DNA of 64,000 bases, from positions 172,568 through 236,567 of the forward strand of contig NZ_JAVREH010000006.1 of NCBI RefSeq assembly GCF_031845305.1. Direction: 5' to 3'. The notes below the pieces were generated by a model. It searched no databases, was not told the DNA's origin, and was given only the letters and a program-made list of their open reading frames with translations. This stretch comes from Jatrophihabitans_A lederbergiae (lineage in GTDB: Bacteria; Actinomycetota; Actinomycetes; Mycobacteriales; Jatrophihabitantaceae). Of the stretch, positions 16,407 to 24,893 are shown piece by piece. Positions within the stretch are counted from its first letter, which is position 1, and each line of letters starts with the position of its first letter. Both the position numbers and the translations under genes were made by a program.

Positions 16407-19325
16407 TCAGGACAGGTACGCCTCCAGCTCCGACAGCTGGCCGGCGGCCCATCCACTGTTGGCGGTGAACGTCAGGCGCAGGTATCGGCTGCTGTTCGCC
16501 GGCAGGCTGATGGTCACCTTGTTGGCCGACGCCGGGTCGAAGCTGTACGCCGTGGACCCGACCAGCGTGGCGAAGCTGCTGTTGTCCGCGCTGCCGAGCA
16601 CCGACAGTGTCTCGCTGCGGGCGCCCCACGAGGCGGGCAGGTCGAGCACCAGCCGCTTCGTGGCCATCGAGCTGCCCAGGTCCAGGGTCAGGCTCTGCGG
16701 AAAGGCGTTGTTCGTGCTCTCCCAGTAACTGTTCAGGTCGCCGTCCACGGTGCTGGCCGCGACGTAGGTCTGCGAGTGGCCGGTGTCGGTCACCGTCTTG
16801 TGCAGAGCAACGTTCCCGGTAGCCGGCGGCGGGGTAGTCGTCGGCGGCGCGGTGGTGGTCGTACTGGCGTACGCCTCGAGCTCGGAGAGCTGCGCGGCGG
16901 ACCAGCCGCTGTTGGCGGTGAACGTGAGCCGGACGTAGCGGGTGCTGTTGGCGGGCAGCGTCACCGTCACCGTGTTTCCGGTGGCGGGGTCGAAGCCGTA
17001 TGCGTTCGAGGCGACCAGCGTCGTCCAGGTGCTGTTGTCGGTGCTGCCCAGCACGGACAGCGTCTCGGTCCGCGCGCCCCATGCCGAGGACGGCGGCAGG
17101 TCCAGCACCAGGCGGCCGAGGGACTGCGCGCTGCCCAGGTCGGTCGTCAGGGTCTGCGGAAAGGCGTTGGCGCCCTCCCAGTAGGTGCTGGTGTTGCCGT
17201 CGACGGCGTTGCCGGCCACATAGACGTCGCTGTGACCGCTGTCGGTGACCGGCCGGTTCAGGGCAAGGTTCCCGGACGGACTGGACGGCGGCGTCGTGGT
17301 GGGAGGCGGCGTCGTGGTGGGAGGCGGCGTCGTGGTGGGAGGCGGCGTCGTGGTGGGAGGCGGCGTCGTGGTGGGAGGCGGCGTCGTGGTGGGAGGCGGC
17401 GTCGTGGTGGGAGGCGGCGTGGTCGGCGGTTGCGTGGTGCCACCGCCACCGGCGTAGGTGTAGACCGGCGCCGGCCACGGGCCGCAGTACGTCGAGTCCC
17501 AGCCGGTGTCGCCGCTGATCTTGTTGATCGCGAACGCGCCAGTCCCCTGGCAGTTGTAGCTGCCGGCGTTGCCCACATGCGTCGCGGTCACGTTGGTGAA
17601 GCTGGCGGAGCCGGTGGTCTGCAGCTGCAGCACGAAGGTTCCGGTGCCGTCGATCGTGACGTTGCTGAATGCGACGTTGCTGACCCCGCTGCCGATGAAC
17701 TGGATCGCCTCGTACGAGCTGTCCAGGATCGAGGAATCGGTGACGTTGATGGTGCCGGTCATGGCCGAGTCCGAGGACCAGAACCAGATCGCGCCGACGC
17801 CGAACTGCCAGTTGGAGTCCAGCACGCCGGTCCGGATCAGGGTGTTGCGGGCGATCGTCGTGGTGCCCGCGAGCGGAACCGCGTTGAACCGGTTGCCGAC
17901 GTGGATGCCGCCGCCCTGGTTCTGGGTGTCGCTGACGATGTTGTCGCTGACCGTGTTGTCATGCCCGCCGTAGATGGCGATGTTGTTCGCCAGGATGGGT
18001 AGCTCGACGGTGTTGAACGTGAACGAGTCGTTGGCGTCGGCGTTGCTCTCGGCCCACATCGCCAGCCCGTCGTCCCCGGTATTGCGCAGGAAGCTGTTGG
18101 TGACCGTGGAGTGGGTGATGCCGTTGTGGAAGTTCACGCCGTCGGCGGTGGTGTCCAGGATCCGCAGCCGGCTCAGGGTCAGGCCGTCGAACGGGCCGTC
18201 CAGCCAGGCGCCGACCTTGGTGTGCTGGATCCAGACGTTGTCCACCGACGAGCTGTTGAGCGCGCCGCCGATGCCGTTGACCTGGGCGCTGTCGTCGCGG
18301 TTGGTCACCTCGCCGAAGATCGCGAGATCCGAGACGTGGACGTTGCTGCTGGCGTTCGGCGCGTAGTTGCCGTACAAGCCGACGCCTGCCCCGTGCAGCA
18401 CCGTGTACCAGGGACCGGCGCCCTTGACGGTCACGTTGTTCAGGATGATGTGACCGACCACGGTGAAGGTGCCGGTCGGGATCCAGACGCCCTTGCCCTG
18501 GCTCGAGCCGGCGTTGACCGCCGACTGGATGGCGCTGGTGGAGTCACGAGCGCCGGTCGGGTCCGCGCCGTAGCCGGTGGCGTCGAGGTAGCCCGCGGGC
18601 ATGGCGTTGGCCACCCCGACGGTCTCGAAGTCGGCGGTGTCGATGGTGTACGAGCCGGCGGTGTCGTTGCTGTCGACCTGCAGCTTGACCGTGCTGCCCG
18701 CCGCGAGCGTCGAGCCGAAGGTCGTCCGGACGTCGTCGTAGAAGTGGTGCGCCTTGCCGTCGCCGGGGTTGTTGCTGAACGGGTACGAGCCGTAGAAGTC
18801 GCTGTACCGGCTGGTGACGGTGAGGTCCTGTGTCTTCGTCCCGTTGACGTACAAACTCAGCTGGTTGGTGAGACCGGCACCGTCGGCGGAATCGGGGATC
18901 GCGTAGTGGATGGTGACCGCGTTTGCGGGCTGCGCGAGCGTGAACTGGACGTACTTGCCCTGCCCGGCCAGCTGCACCGCCTTGCGTCCGGAGGCCTCGG
19001 ACGCGAGCGTCCCGGCCGTGCGGTCCATGCCGAGCACGGTGCCGTTGGTGGCGGCGCTCTCGGCCTCGTACTCGGTGAACGGCACGGTCGCGCCGCGGGT
19101 GGTGGCAGCCTGAGCGGAATGCGCTCCGGCACCGAGGGAGACGGTGAGGGCGCCGAGGCCCACGACGGTCGCGGTGACGGCGAGGGCAGCGGTCAGCTTG
19201 CCGCCGGGCCGGTGGGAAGCGATCTGGGAGCGGCTGTACGAGCCGACGCTGACGCGGGCTCTCCAGGGGGCGCGGAGGCGCACCGCACGGGCGGGGGTCC
19301 CGGGGTTGGCTACGGATGGGGGCAT
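16407..19325 (-). CDS. Secreted GH87-like alpha-1,3-glucanase with two discoidin modules
   Basis: The 972-residue exported enzyme has these parts. A long signal region has its hydrophobic core near residues 44-68 and a cut near SAQAAT. A CBM35/CBM6-like domain covers about 78-235 (YEAESAATNGTV). A right-handed beta-helix catalytic domain covers about 245-650, opening ATGYGADPTGARDSTSAIQ. A (TTTPPP)n linker follows, then two F5/8C discoidin domains (about 705-840 and 855-972), each ending LTFTANSGW and LSELEAY. This set of modules matches GH87 alpha-1,3-glucanases and mycodextranases; Asp418-Asp419 in NTGDDGLAMW are candidate catalytic acids. It would cut alpha-1,3-glucan outside the cell. AGAGG lies 6 nt before the ATG. 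GH28-like enzymes are the main alternative. Confidence 0.8.
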   Translation of the reverse strand: MPPSVANPGTPARAVRLRAPWRARVSVGSYSRSQIASHRPGGKLTAALAVTATVVGLGALTVSLGAGAHSAQAATTRGATVPFTEYEAESAATNGTVLGMDRTAGTLASEASGRKAVQLAGQGKYVQFTLAQPANAVTIHYAIPDSADGAGLTNQLSLYVNGTKTQDLTVTSRYSDFYGSYPFSNNPGDGKAHHFYDDVRTTFGSTLAAGSTVKLQVDSNDTAGSYTIDTADFETVGVANAMPAGYLDATGYGADPTGARDSTSAIQSAVNAGSSQGKGVWIPTGTFTVVGHIILNNVTVKGAGPWYTVLHGAGVGLYGNYAPNASSNVHVSDLAIFGEVTNRDDSAQVNGIGGALNSSSVDNVWIQHTKVGAWLDGPFDGLTLSRLRILDTTADGVNFHNGITHSTVTNSFLRNTGDDGLAMWAESNADANDSFTFNTVELPILANNIAIYGGHDNTVSDNIVSDTQNQGGGIHVGNRFNAVPLAGTTTIARNTLIRTGVLDSNWQFGVGAIWFWSSDSAMTGTINVTDSSILDSSYEAIQFIGSGVSNVAFSNVTIDGTGTFVLQLQTTGSASFTNVTATHVGNAGSYNCQGTGAFAINKISGDTGWDSTYCGPWPAPVYTYAGGGGTTQPPTTPPPTTTPPPTTTPPPTTTPPPTTTPPPTTTPPPTTTPPPTTTPPSSPSGNLALNRPVTDSGHSDVYVAGNAVDGNTSTYWEGANAFPQTLTTDLGSAQSLGRLVLDLPPSSAWGARTETLSVLGSTDNSTWTTLVASNAYGFDPATGNTVTVTLPANSTRYVRLTFTANSGWSAAQLSELEAYASTTTTAPPTTTPPPATGNVALHKTVTDTGHSQTYVAASTVDGDLNSYWESTNNAFPQSLTLDLGSSMATKRLVLDLPASWGARSETLSVLGSADNSSFATLVGSTAYSFDPASANKVTISLPANSSRYLRLTFTANSGWAAGQLSELEAYLS
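17285..17425. repeat. 18-bp tandem repeat coding the Thr-Pro linker
   Basis: About seven near-identical 18-bp units (GGCGTCGTGGTGGGAGGC on the plus strand) code for PPPTTT repeats between the catalytic and discoidin domains. Their near identity at the DNA level suggests recent expansion and possible length variation between strains. Confidence 0.9.
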
Positions 19326-19413
19326 GGCGAACCTCTCTGAGGTTGTCGGCCTGGCTGGACTGGGTGAGGGGGCAGGAATGCGGGAGCTGCCCGGTCACAT
19401 AAACACAAATCAC

Positions 19414-19480
19414 AAATGTTCGCAATATCTCGACAGTGTTTCGTAAATAGTAAATGTTTGCGTCGGTTGCAGGGCTTGCA
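19414..19480. promoter_or_regulatory. Candidate LacI/MalR-type operator cluster between the glucanase and regulator
   Basis: Three hexamers of the form yTTGCR or GTTGCA lie 9 bp apart: TTTGCG 19457-19462, GTTGCA 19466-19471 and CTTGCA 19475-19480. AAATGTTYGCR occurs twice, at 19414 and 19452, 38 bp apart. This resembles the CTTGCAG direct repeats described as operators of streptomycete amylase and maltose genes. The region serves the divergent glucanase promoter. Confidence 0.5.
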
Positions 19481-19620
19481 CACCGATCACTCAGAGCATT
19501 GCCGACAGTGCGGCCGGACCTGCCAGAATCAAGCGTCAGCCGAGCAGGACCGAGCACGGCCGCCTACCCGACCCTATGAATTGCGTGCTTCCGGCCGGTC
19601 GCCACCCGTCGCGTACATCG

Positions 19621-19646
19621 CTTGCAAGAAATGTCCTACGCTTGCG
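19621..19646. promoter_or_regulatory. Candidate operator pair just upstream of the LacI gene
   Basis: CTTGCAAG (19621-19628, itself palindromic) and CTTGCG (19641-19646) are 20 bp apart, two helical turns, and end 3 bp before the GTG start at 19650. Binding here would let the regulator control itself. Confidence 0.45.
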
Positions 19647-19649
19647 ACC

Positions 19650-20666
19650 GTGACACGCAGACTTGCGGAAGTGGCGGCCAAGGTAGGAGTCAGCACGGCG
19701 ACGGTGAGCCGCGTGCTGAACGGCAAGGGCGGGGTGTCGGAACCCACCCGGCAAGCGGTGCTGACCGCGCTGGACGTGCTGGGGTACGAGCGCCCGACCC
19801 AGCTGCGCGGTGAGCGGTCACGGCTGGTGGGCCTGGTCCTGCCGGAGCTGCAGAACCCGATCTTTCCGGCCTTCGCCGAGGTGGCCGGCGGCGCGCTGGT
19901 GCAGCAGGGCTTCACGCCGGTGCTGTGCACGCAGACCCTCGGCGGCGTCCAGGAATCGGACTACGTCGACCTGCTGCTGCAGCAGCACGTCTCCGGCGTC
20001 CTGTTCGTCGGTGGCCTGTATGCGCTCGAGGACGCCTCGCACGAGCACTACGCCCGGCTGACCGAACGCAACCTGCCCACCGTGCTGGTGAACGCGGCCA
20101 TCGACGGGCTGGACTTTCCCCGGGTGTCGTGTGACGACGCGGTGGCCGTGGAGCAGTCCATTGCCCATCTGCGCCACCTCGGCCACACCGACATCGGCCT
20201 GATACTGGGCCTGCCCGACCACGTTCCGTCCCGGCGCCGGCTGGCCGCGGCCAAGGCGCTGGCCGGCCGGGATGGCTTCGCGCTGCCCGACGACCGGGTC
20301 GCGCACTCGCTGTTCTCGATCGAGGGCGGCCAGGCCGCGGCCGGCACCCTGCTCAGCCGCGGCGTCACCGCGTTGGTGTGCGCCAGCGACCCGATCGCGC
20401 TGGGCGCCATCCGCGCGGTCCGACGCGCGGGCCTCAACGTTCCCGCCGATGTCTCGGTCGTCGGCTACGACGACTCGGCGCTGATGATGTGCACCGATCC
20501 GCCGCTCACCACCGTGCGCCAGCCCATCGAGCCGATGGGACGGGCAGCCGTGGACCTGCTCGTCGGCCAGATCTCCGGTGGCAGCTTCGCCCCGGGCGAG
20601 CTGCTCTACGAGCCGGAGCTAGTGGTCCGGTCCTCCACCGCCCCGGCACCGAGCGGCCGCCGCTGA
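19650..20666 (+). CDS. LacI-family transcriptional regulator
   Basis: The 338-residue repressor has an N-terminal helix-turn-helix (RRLAEVAAKVGVSTATVSRV, residues 3-22), followed by the hinge helix and a sugar-binding core with VLPELQNPIFPAFAEV and VVGYDDSALMMCTDPPLTTV. Start GTG 19650 gives the normal family length; the frame runs upstream without homology. It sits between a divergent secreted alpha-glucanase and a downstream alpha-glucosidase and sugar ABC importer, so it probably senses an alpha-glucoside and controls all of them through the nearby TTGCR motifs. MalR-like by context. Confidence 0.9.
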   Translation: MTRRLAEVAAKVGVSTATVSRVLNGKGGVSEPTRQAVLTALDVLGYERPTQLRGERSRLVGLVLPELQNPIFPAFAEVAGGALVQQGFTPVLCTQTLGGVQESDYVDLLLQQHVSGVLFVGGLYALEDASHEHYARLTERNLPTVLVNAAIDGLDFPRVSCDDAVAVEQSIAHLRHLGHTDIGLILGLPDHVPSRRRLAAAKALAGRDGFALPDDRVAHSLFSIEGGQAAAGTLLSRGVTALVCASDPIALGAIRAVRRAGLNVPADVSVVGYDDSALMMCTDPPLTTVRQPIEPMGRAAVDLLVGQISGGSFAPGELLYEPELVVRSSTAPAPSGRR

Positions 20667-20703
20667 TGCGCCCACTCGACCGGTTTTGAATTTCTGTCAA
20701 AGT

Positions 20704-20826
20704 CTTGCGTTATTTTGTCCTGAACTCTAGTGTTCCGTTCGCGATCCGGACGGCTGAGCAGCTGGCGGCCTGAGGACGCGACCTAGCCGGCGCGCCGGAG
20801 AGAACCCTCTCCAGCACGCGCGCCGG
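20704..20826 (+). promoter_or_regulatory. Control region of the alpha-glucosidase operon with hairpin
   Basis: CTTGCG at 20704-20709 repeats the motif found upstream of the LacI gene. A hairpin at 20787-20826 has outer arms CCGGCGCGC/GCGCGCCGG and an inner GGAGAG-AACC-CTCTCC stem. It ends 15 nt before the GTG of the glucosidase, so it may end lacI transcripts or fold in the 5' leader. Confidence 0.5.
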
Positions 20827-20841
20827 ACGATCGGAGCCTTC

Positions 20842-22494
20842 GTGAGCGCACAGGACCCCACCCTCGACCCCGAGTGGTGGCGCGATGCCGTCATCTACCA
20901 GATCTACGTGCGCAGCTTCGCCGACGGAAACGGCGACGGCGTGGGCGACCTCGCCGGCGTCCGGTCCCGCCTGGTCTACCTGCAACAGCTCGGTGTGGAC
21001 GCCATCTGGTTCACGCCCTGGTACGCCTCACCGATGGCCGACGGCGGCTACGACGTGGCGGACTACCGCCGGATCGACCCCGCGTTCGGTGACCTGGAGC
21101 AAGCGCGGTCCCTGATCGCCGAAGCGGCAGAGCTCGGCATCCGCACCATCGTCGACATCGTGCCCAACCATGTGTCCGATCAGCACGCCTGGTTCCAGGA
21201 GGCACTACAGGCTGAGCCGGGCTCGCCGGCCCGGGACCGGTTCTGGTTCCGGCCGGGCCGTGGCCCGTCCGGGGACGAGGCCCCGAACGGCTGGACGTCC
21301 AACTTCGGGGGCTCGACCTGGACCCGGGCCAAGAATCCCGATGGCACGCCGGGCGAGTGGTACCTGCACCTGTTCGCGCCCGAGCAACCGGACCTCAACT
21401 GGAACCACCCGGACGTGCGAGCCGAGCACGAGGACCTGCTGCGGTTCTGGTTCGACCTCGGCGCGGCCGGCGTCCGGATCGACTCCGCCGCCCTGCTTCT
21501 CAAGGACCCGCAACTGCCCGAGGTCCCGGCCGCGGTAGTGCCCGGGAGCCATCCCTACGAGGACCGCGACGAGCTGCACGAGGTCTACCGCTCCTGGCGC
21601 GCGGTCGCGGACTCCTATCCCGGTGGCCGTTTGCTGGTGGGCGAGATCTGGTTGCCCGACGCCGAGCGGTTCGCCAAGTACCTGCGCCCGGACGAACTCC
21701 ACACCGCGTTCAACTTCGACTTCCTGTCATGCCCGTGGCAGCGCGATGCCCTTGTCGCGTCGATAGCCTCGACGCTGAGCGCCCACGCGCCGGTGCACGC
21801 TCCGGCCACCTGGGTGCTGTCCAACCACGACGTCACCCGGCCGGTGACACGCTACGGGCGTGCGGACACCTCGTTCTCCTTCGCCGCCAAGCGCGCCGCG
21901 ACCTGGACCGACCTCGACCTGGGCAACCGCCGCGCGCGGGCGGCCGCGCTGCTCGCCATGGCGCTGCCCGGTTCGCTTTACCTCTACCAGGGCGAGGAAC
22001 TGGGCCTTCCGGAGGTGGAGGACATCGCGGAGGATGCGCTGCAGGACCCGATGCACTTTCGCTCCGGCGGCATCGATCCGGGCCGTGACGGCTGTCGGGT
22101 GCCGCTGCCCTGGTCCGGCGACGCGCCGCCGTACGGCTTCAGCCCCGCGGGTACCGGGCCGTCCCCCTGGCTTCCGCAACCCGACGACTGGTCCGGGTTC
22201 ACAGTGTCTGATCAGATATCTGACATAACGTCGATGCTGACGTTGTATCGGTCCGCACTGGCGATTCGCCGATCCCAGCCGCATCTCCGCGACTCGGCCC
22301 CGGACTGGCTGGAGGCCGGCGACGGGGCGCTGCTCTTCCGCCGCGGCACCGACTTCGGCTGCCTCGTCAACTTCGGTCCCGAGTCGATCGGGTTGCCCCC
22401 ACACGACCGCGTCCTGCTGGCGAGCAACCCGCTGGTCAGCGGGGCGCTGCCGGCGGACACGGCGGCCTGGCTGAGGCTGCCCGCGTCCGGCTGA
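20842..22494 (+). CDS. GH13 alpha-glucosidase
   Basis: The 550-residue cytoplasmic TIM-barrel enzyme of the GH13 oligo-1,6/alpha-glucosidase type starts WWRDAVIYQIYVRSFADGNG. The four conserved regions are visible: DIVPNHVS, GVRIDSA with nucleophile Asp214, GEIW with acid/base Glu268, and LSNHDVTR with Asp330. It should release glucose from imported alpha-gluco-oligosaccharides. Region II is GVRIDSA rather than the usual GFRxDVA, a modest change next to the nucleophile. GTG 20842 has GGAG 7 nt upstream. The ABC importer genes follow after 87 bp, so it is probably the first gene of the import operon. Confidence 0.92.
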   Translation: MSAQDPTLDPEWWRDAVIYQIYVRSFADGNGDGVGDLAGVRSRLVYLQQLGVDAIWFTPWYASPMADGGYDVADYRRIDPAFGDLEQARSLIAEAAELGIRTIVDIVPNHVSDQHAWFQEALQAEPGSPARDRFWFRPGRGPSGDEAPNGWTSNFGGSTWTRAKNPDGTPGEWYLHLFAPEQPDLNWNHPDVRAEHEDLLRFWFDLGAAGVRIDSAALLLKDPQLPEVPAAVVPGSHPYEDRDELHEVYRSWRAVADSYPGGRLLVGEIWLPDAERFAKYLRPDELHTAFNFDFLSCPWQRDALVASIASTLSAHAPVHAPATWVLSNHDVTRPVTRYGRADTSFSFAAKRAATWTDLDLGNRRARAAALLAMALPGSLYLYQGEELGLPEVEDIAEDALQDPMHFRSGGIDPGRDGCRVPLPWSGDAPPYGFSPAGTGPSPWLPQPDDWSGFTVSDQISDITSMLTLYRSALAIRRSQPHLRDSAPDWLEAGDGALLFRRGTDFGCLVNFGPESIGLPPHDRVLLASNPLVSGALPADTAAWLRLPASG

Positions 22495-22581
22495 TCTATC
22501 GCTGTCAAGCATTGTTCCGCAGCTCGAATCCACAGCTCCATCCATCCCATCCTTCTCTTTCTCCAGACAGGGAGACCGCAC

Positions 22582-23979
22582 ATGCGCACCACCTGTATTC
22601 GGCATGCCCGCAGAACCGCCACAACCACCGTCACCGGCGTGCTCGCACTCAGCCTGCTCGCCGCGTGCGGCTCCGGAAAGTCCACCGGCAGCGAGCGCAG
22701 TTCCGGCAAGGTGAAGATCTCCGTGGTCTCCTTGAAGCCGGGCAGCGAGAAGGCCGCAGTGGACACCTTCAACGCCCAGGTCAAGCAGTTCGAGCAGGAG
22801 AACCCCAACATCGAGGTGACCCCCAAGGAGTACGAGTGGAAGGCGACCACGTTCGCCGCCCAGCTCGCGGGCAACACCCTGCCGACCGAGTTCACCGTTC
22901 CGTTCACGGACGGAAAGACACTGATCGAGCGCAAGCAACTGGCAAATCTGAGCAGCGAGGTCAAGGCGCTCCCCTACGCCGCGACCTTCAACCCGAAGGT
23001 GCTCAGCGCCGGCCAGGCCACGAACGGCGACATCTACGGAATCCCCTGGGCCGCTTACGGAATCGGCCTGCAGTACAACCGGACGCTGTTCACCAAGGCC
23101 GGCCTGGACCCCGACAAGCCACCGGCCAGCTGGGGCGAGGTCCGCTCCGACGCCAAGCAGATCGCGGCCAGGACCGGGCAGGCCGGCTACGCCCAGATGA
23201 CGCAGAGCGGCACCGGCGGCTGGATGCTGACCACCCTCAGCTACGCCCTCGGTGGCCGGATGGAGCAGGCGGACGGGAACAAGGTGACCGCGACGGTGAA
23301 CAATCCGCAGACCAAGCAGGCGCTGCAGAAGCTGCACGACATGCGGTGGGATGACAACTCCATGGGCAGCAACTTTCTCTACGACTGGGGCGGCATGAAC
23401 CAGGCCTTCGCCGCGGGAAAGGTCGGCATGTACATGGGTGGCTCGGACGTCTACACCAGCCTGGTCCAGCAGAACAAGATCAACCCCGCCGACTACGGGC
23501 TGGCGGTGCTACCGCTGGACTCCAGTTCGACGGAGGCCGGCATCCTCGGCGGCGGCTCGCTGGCCGTCGTCAGCGCCAAGGCGAGCCAGGCACAGAAGGA
23601 CGCGGCCGTGAAGTGGATCGACTTCTATTACATGCGCAAGCTCACCAAGCAGGACGCCGCGGTGCTCGACGCCAAGACGCTGGCGCAGGGCAAGCAGCCG
23701 GTCGGCACGCCGTCGCTGCCGATCTTCGACAAGGCGACCCTCGACAAGTCGAACGAGTGGATCAAGTCCTACGTGAACGTGCCGCTGAAGCAGATGACCT
23801 CCTTCACGTCCGGGGTGTTCTCGCAGAACCTCGTCGCCGAGCCCGCCGCCCAGACGCAGGCCCTGTACGGCGCGCTCGACCCGGTGGTGCAGGCGGTGCT
23901 GACCGACCGCAATGCCGACATCGACTCGCTGCTCAGCAAGGCCGACAGCGACGTCCAGACCATCCTCGACCGGGGATGA
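22582..23979 (+). CDS. ABC sugar-binding lipoprotein
   Basis: The 465-residue extracytoplasmic solute-binding protein of family 1 has a signal peptide and lipobox LLAAC with lipidated Cys29. It has the usual oligosaccharide-binder features, such as NGDIYGIPWAAYGIGLQYN and a GKVGMYMGGSD hinge segment. It would be anchored to the outer face of the membrane and deliver alpha-gluco-oligosaccharides to the two permeases that follow. Its stop overlaps the first permease start (ATGA). Confidence 0.92.
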   Translation: MRTTCIRHARRTATTTVTGVLALSLLAACGSGKSTGSERSSGKVKISVVSLKPGSEKAAVDTFNAQVKQFEQENPNIEVTPKEYEWKATTFAAQLAGNTLPTEFTVPFTDGKTLIERKQLANLSSEVKALPYAATFNPKVLSAGQATNGDIYGIPWAAYGIGLQYNRTLFTKAGLDPDKPPASWGEVRSDAKQIAARTGQAGYAQMTQSGTGGWMLTTLSYALGGRMEQADGNKVTATVNNPQTKQALQKLHDMRWDDNSMGSNFLYDWGGMNQAFAAGKVGMYMGGSDVYTSLVQQNKINPADYGLAVLPLDSSSTEAGILGGGSLAVVSAKASQAQKDAAVKWIDFYYMRKLTKQDAAVLDAKTLAQGKQPVGTPSLPIFDKATLDKSNEWIKSYVNVPLKQMTSFTSGVFSQNLVAEPAAQTQALYGALDPVVQAVLTDRNADIDSLLSKADSDVQTILDRG

Positions 23980-24893
23980 CCGCTGCGAGCCGTGGCCGCG
24001 CGACGCCGGCCGGCTGGGTGCGTGGCGGCGGCCTGAGCACCCTGCTGCTGGCGCTGCCGATGCTGCTCGTCTTCGGGGTGTTCTCGTGGTACCCGATCCT
24101 GCGGGCGCTGGTGATGAGCGTGCAGCAGACGAACCTGGTCACGGCCGCCCAGTGGGTCGGCTGGCAAAACTTCGACCGGGTGCTGCACGACCCGCTGCTG
24201 GGCACCGCGGTCGGCAACACCTGTTACTTCGCGCTGCTGGCGCTCGTCTTCGGGTATCCGGTCCCGCTGGTGATCGCGGTGGTGATGAGCGAGCTCCGAC
24301 GATTCAAGGGCCTCTACTCCGCGCTCGTCTACCTTCCCGTCGTGGTGCCGCCGGTGGTCGCGGTGCTGCTCTGGAAGTTCTTCTACGACGGCAGCTCGTC
24401 CGGGGTGTTCAACAGCATCCTGGGACGGTTCGGGCTCGGCCCGTACCCATGGCTGCAGAACTCCGCCAGCGCGATGCCCGCCCTGGTGCTGGAGGCGACG
24501 TGGGCCGCGGCCGGCAGCACGGTGATCATCTACCTCGCCGCGCTGACCTCGGTCGCACCGGAGCTGTACGACGCGGCGTCGGTCGACGGCGCGTCGATCT
24601 GGCACAAGGTCTGGCACGTCACCATGCCGCAACTACGGGGTGTCCTGCTGATAACGTTGATCCTGCAGCTCATCGGGACGTCCCAGGTCTTCCTGGAGCC
24701 CTACCTGTTCACCAACGGCGGCCCGTCGAACTCGACGCTGACCGTGCTGCTGCTGATCTATGACTACGCCTTCGGACAGAGCCTTGGCGGCGACTACGGG
24801 TCGGCCACCGCGCTGAGCGTGCTGCTGGCGGTCGTGCTCGGCGCACTGTCGGCCGGCTACTTCCGGCTGACCCGATCCTGGAGTGAATCGTGA
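23976..24893 (+). CDS. ABC sugar permease, MalF/UgpA type
   Basis: The 305-residue inner-membrane protein has six helices. The EAA loop reads ELYDAASVDGASIWHKVWHV, the site that docks the ATPase. The start ATG overlaps the stop of the binding protein by 4 bp. It pairs with the next gene to form the translocation pore. No ATPase gene is present, so it must use a shared one such as the multi-use MsiK of streptomycetes (known for related importers; inferred here). Confidence 0.92.
   Translation: MTAASRGRATPAGWVRGGGLSTLLLALPMLLVFGVFSWYPILRALVMSVQQTNLVTAAQWVGWQNFDRVLHDPLLGTAVGNTCYFALLALVFGYPVPLVIAVVMSELRRFKGLYSALVYLPVVVPPVVAVLLWKFFYDGSSSGVFNSILGRFGLGPYPWLQNSASAMPALVLEATWAAAGSTVIIYLAALTSVAPELYDAASVDGASIWHKVWHVTMPQLRGVLLITLILQLIGTSQVFLEPYLFTNGGPSNSTLTVLLLIYDYAFGQSLGGDYGSATALSVLLAVVLGALSAGYFRLTRSWSES

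Noticed and set aside
17285..17425. CRISPR or regulatory repeat array.
   Set aside because: It is in frame within a coding sequence and codes for a Thr-Pro linker.
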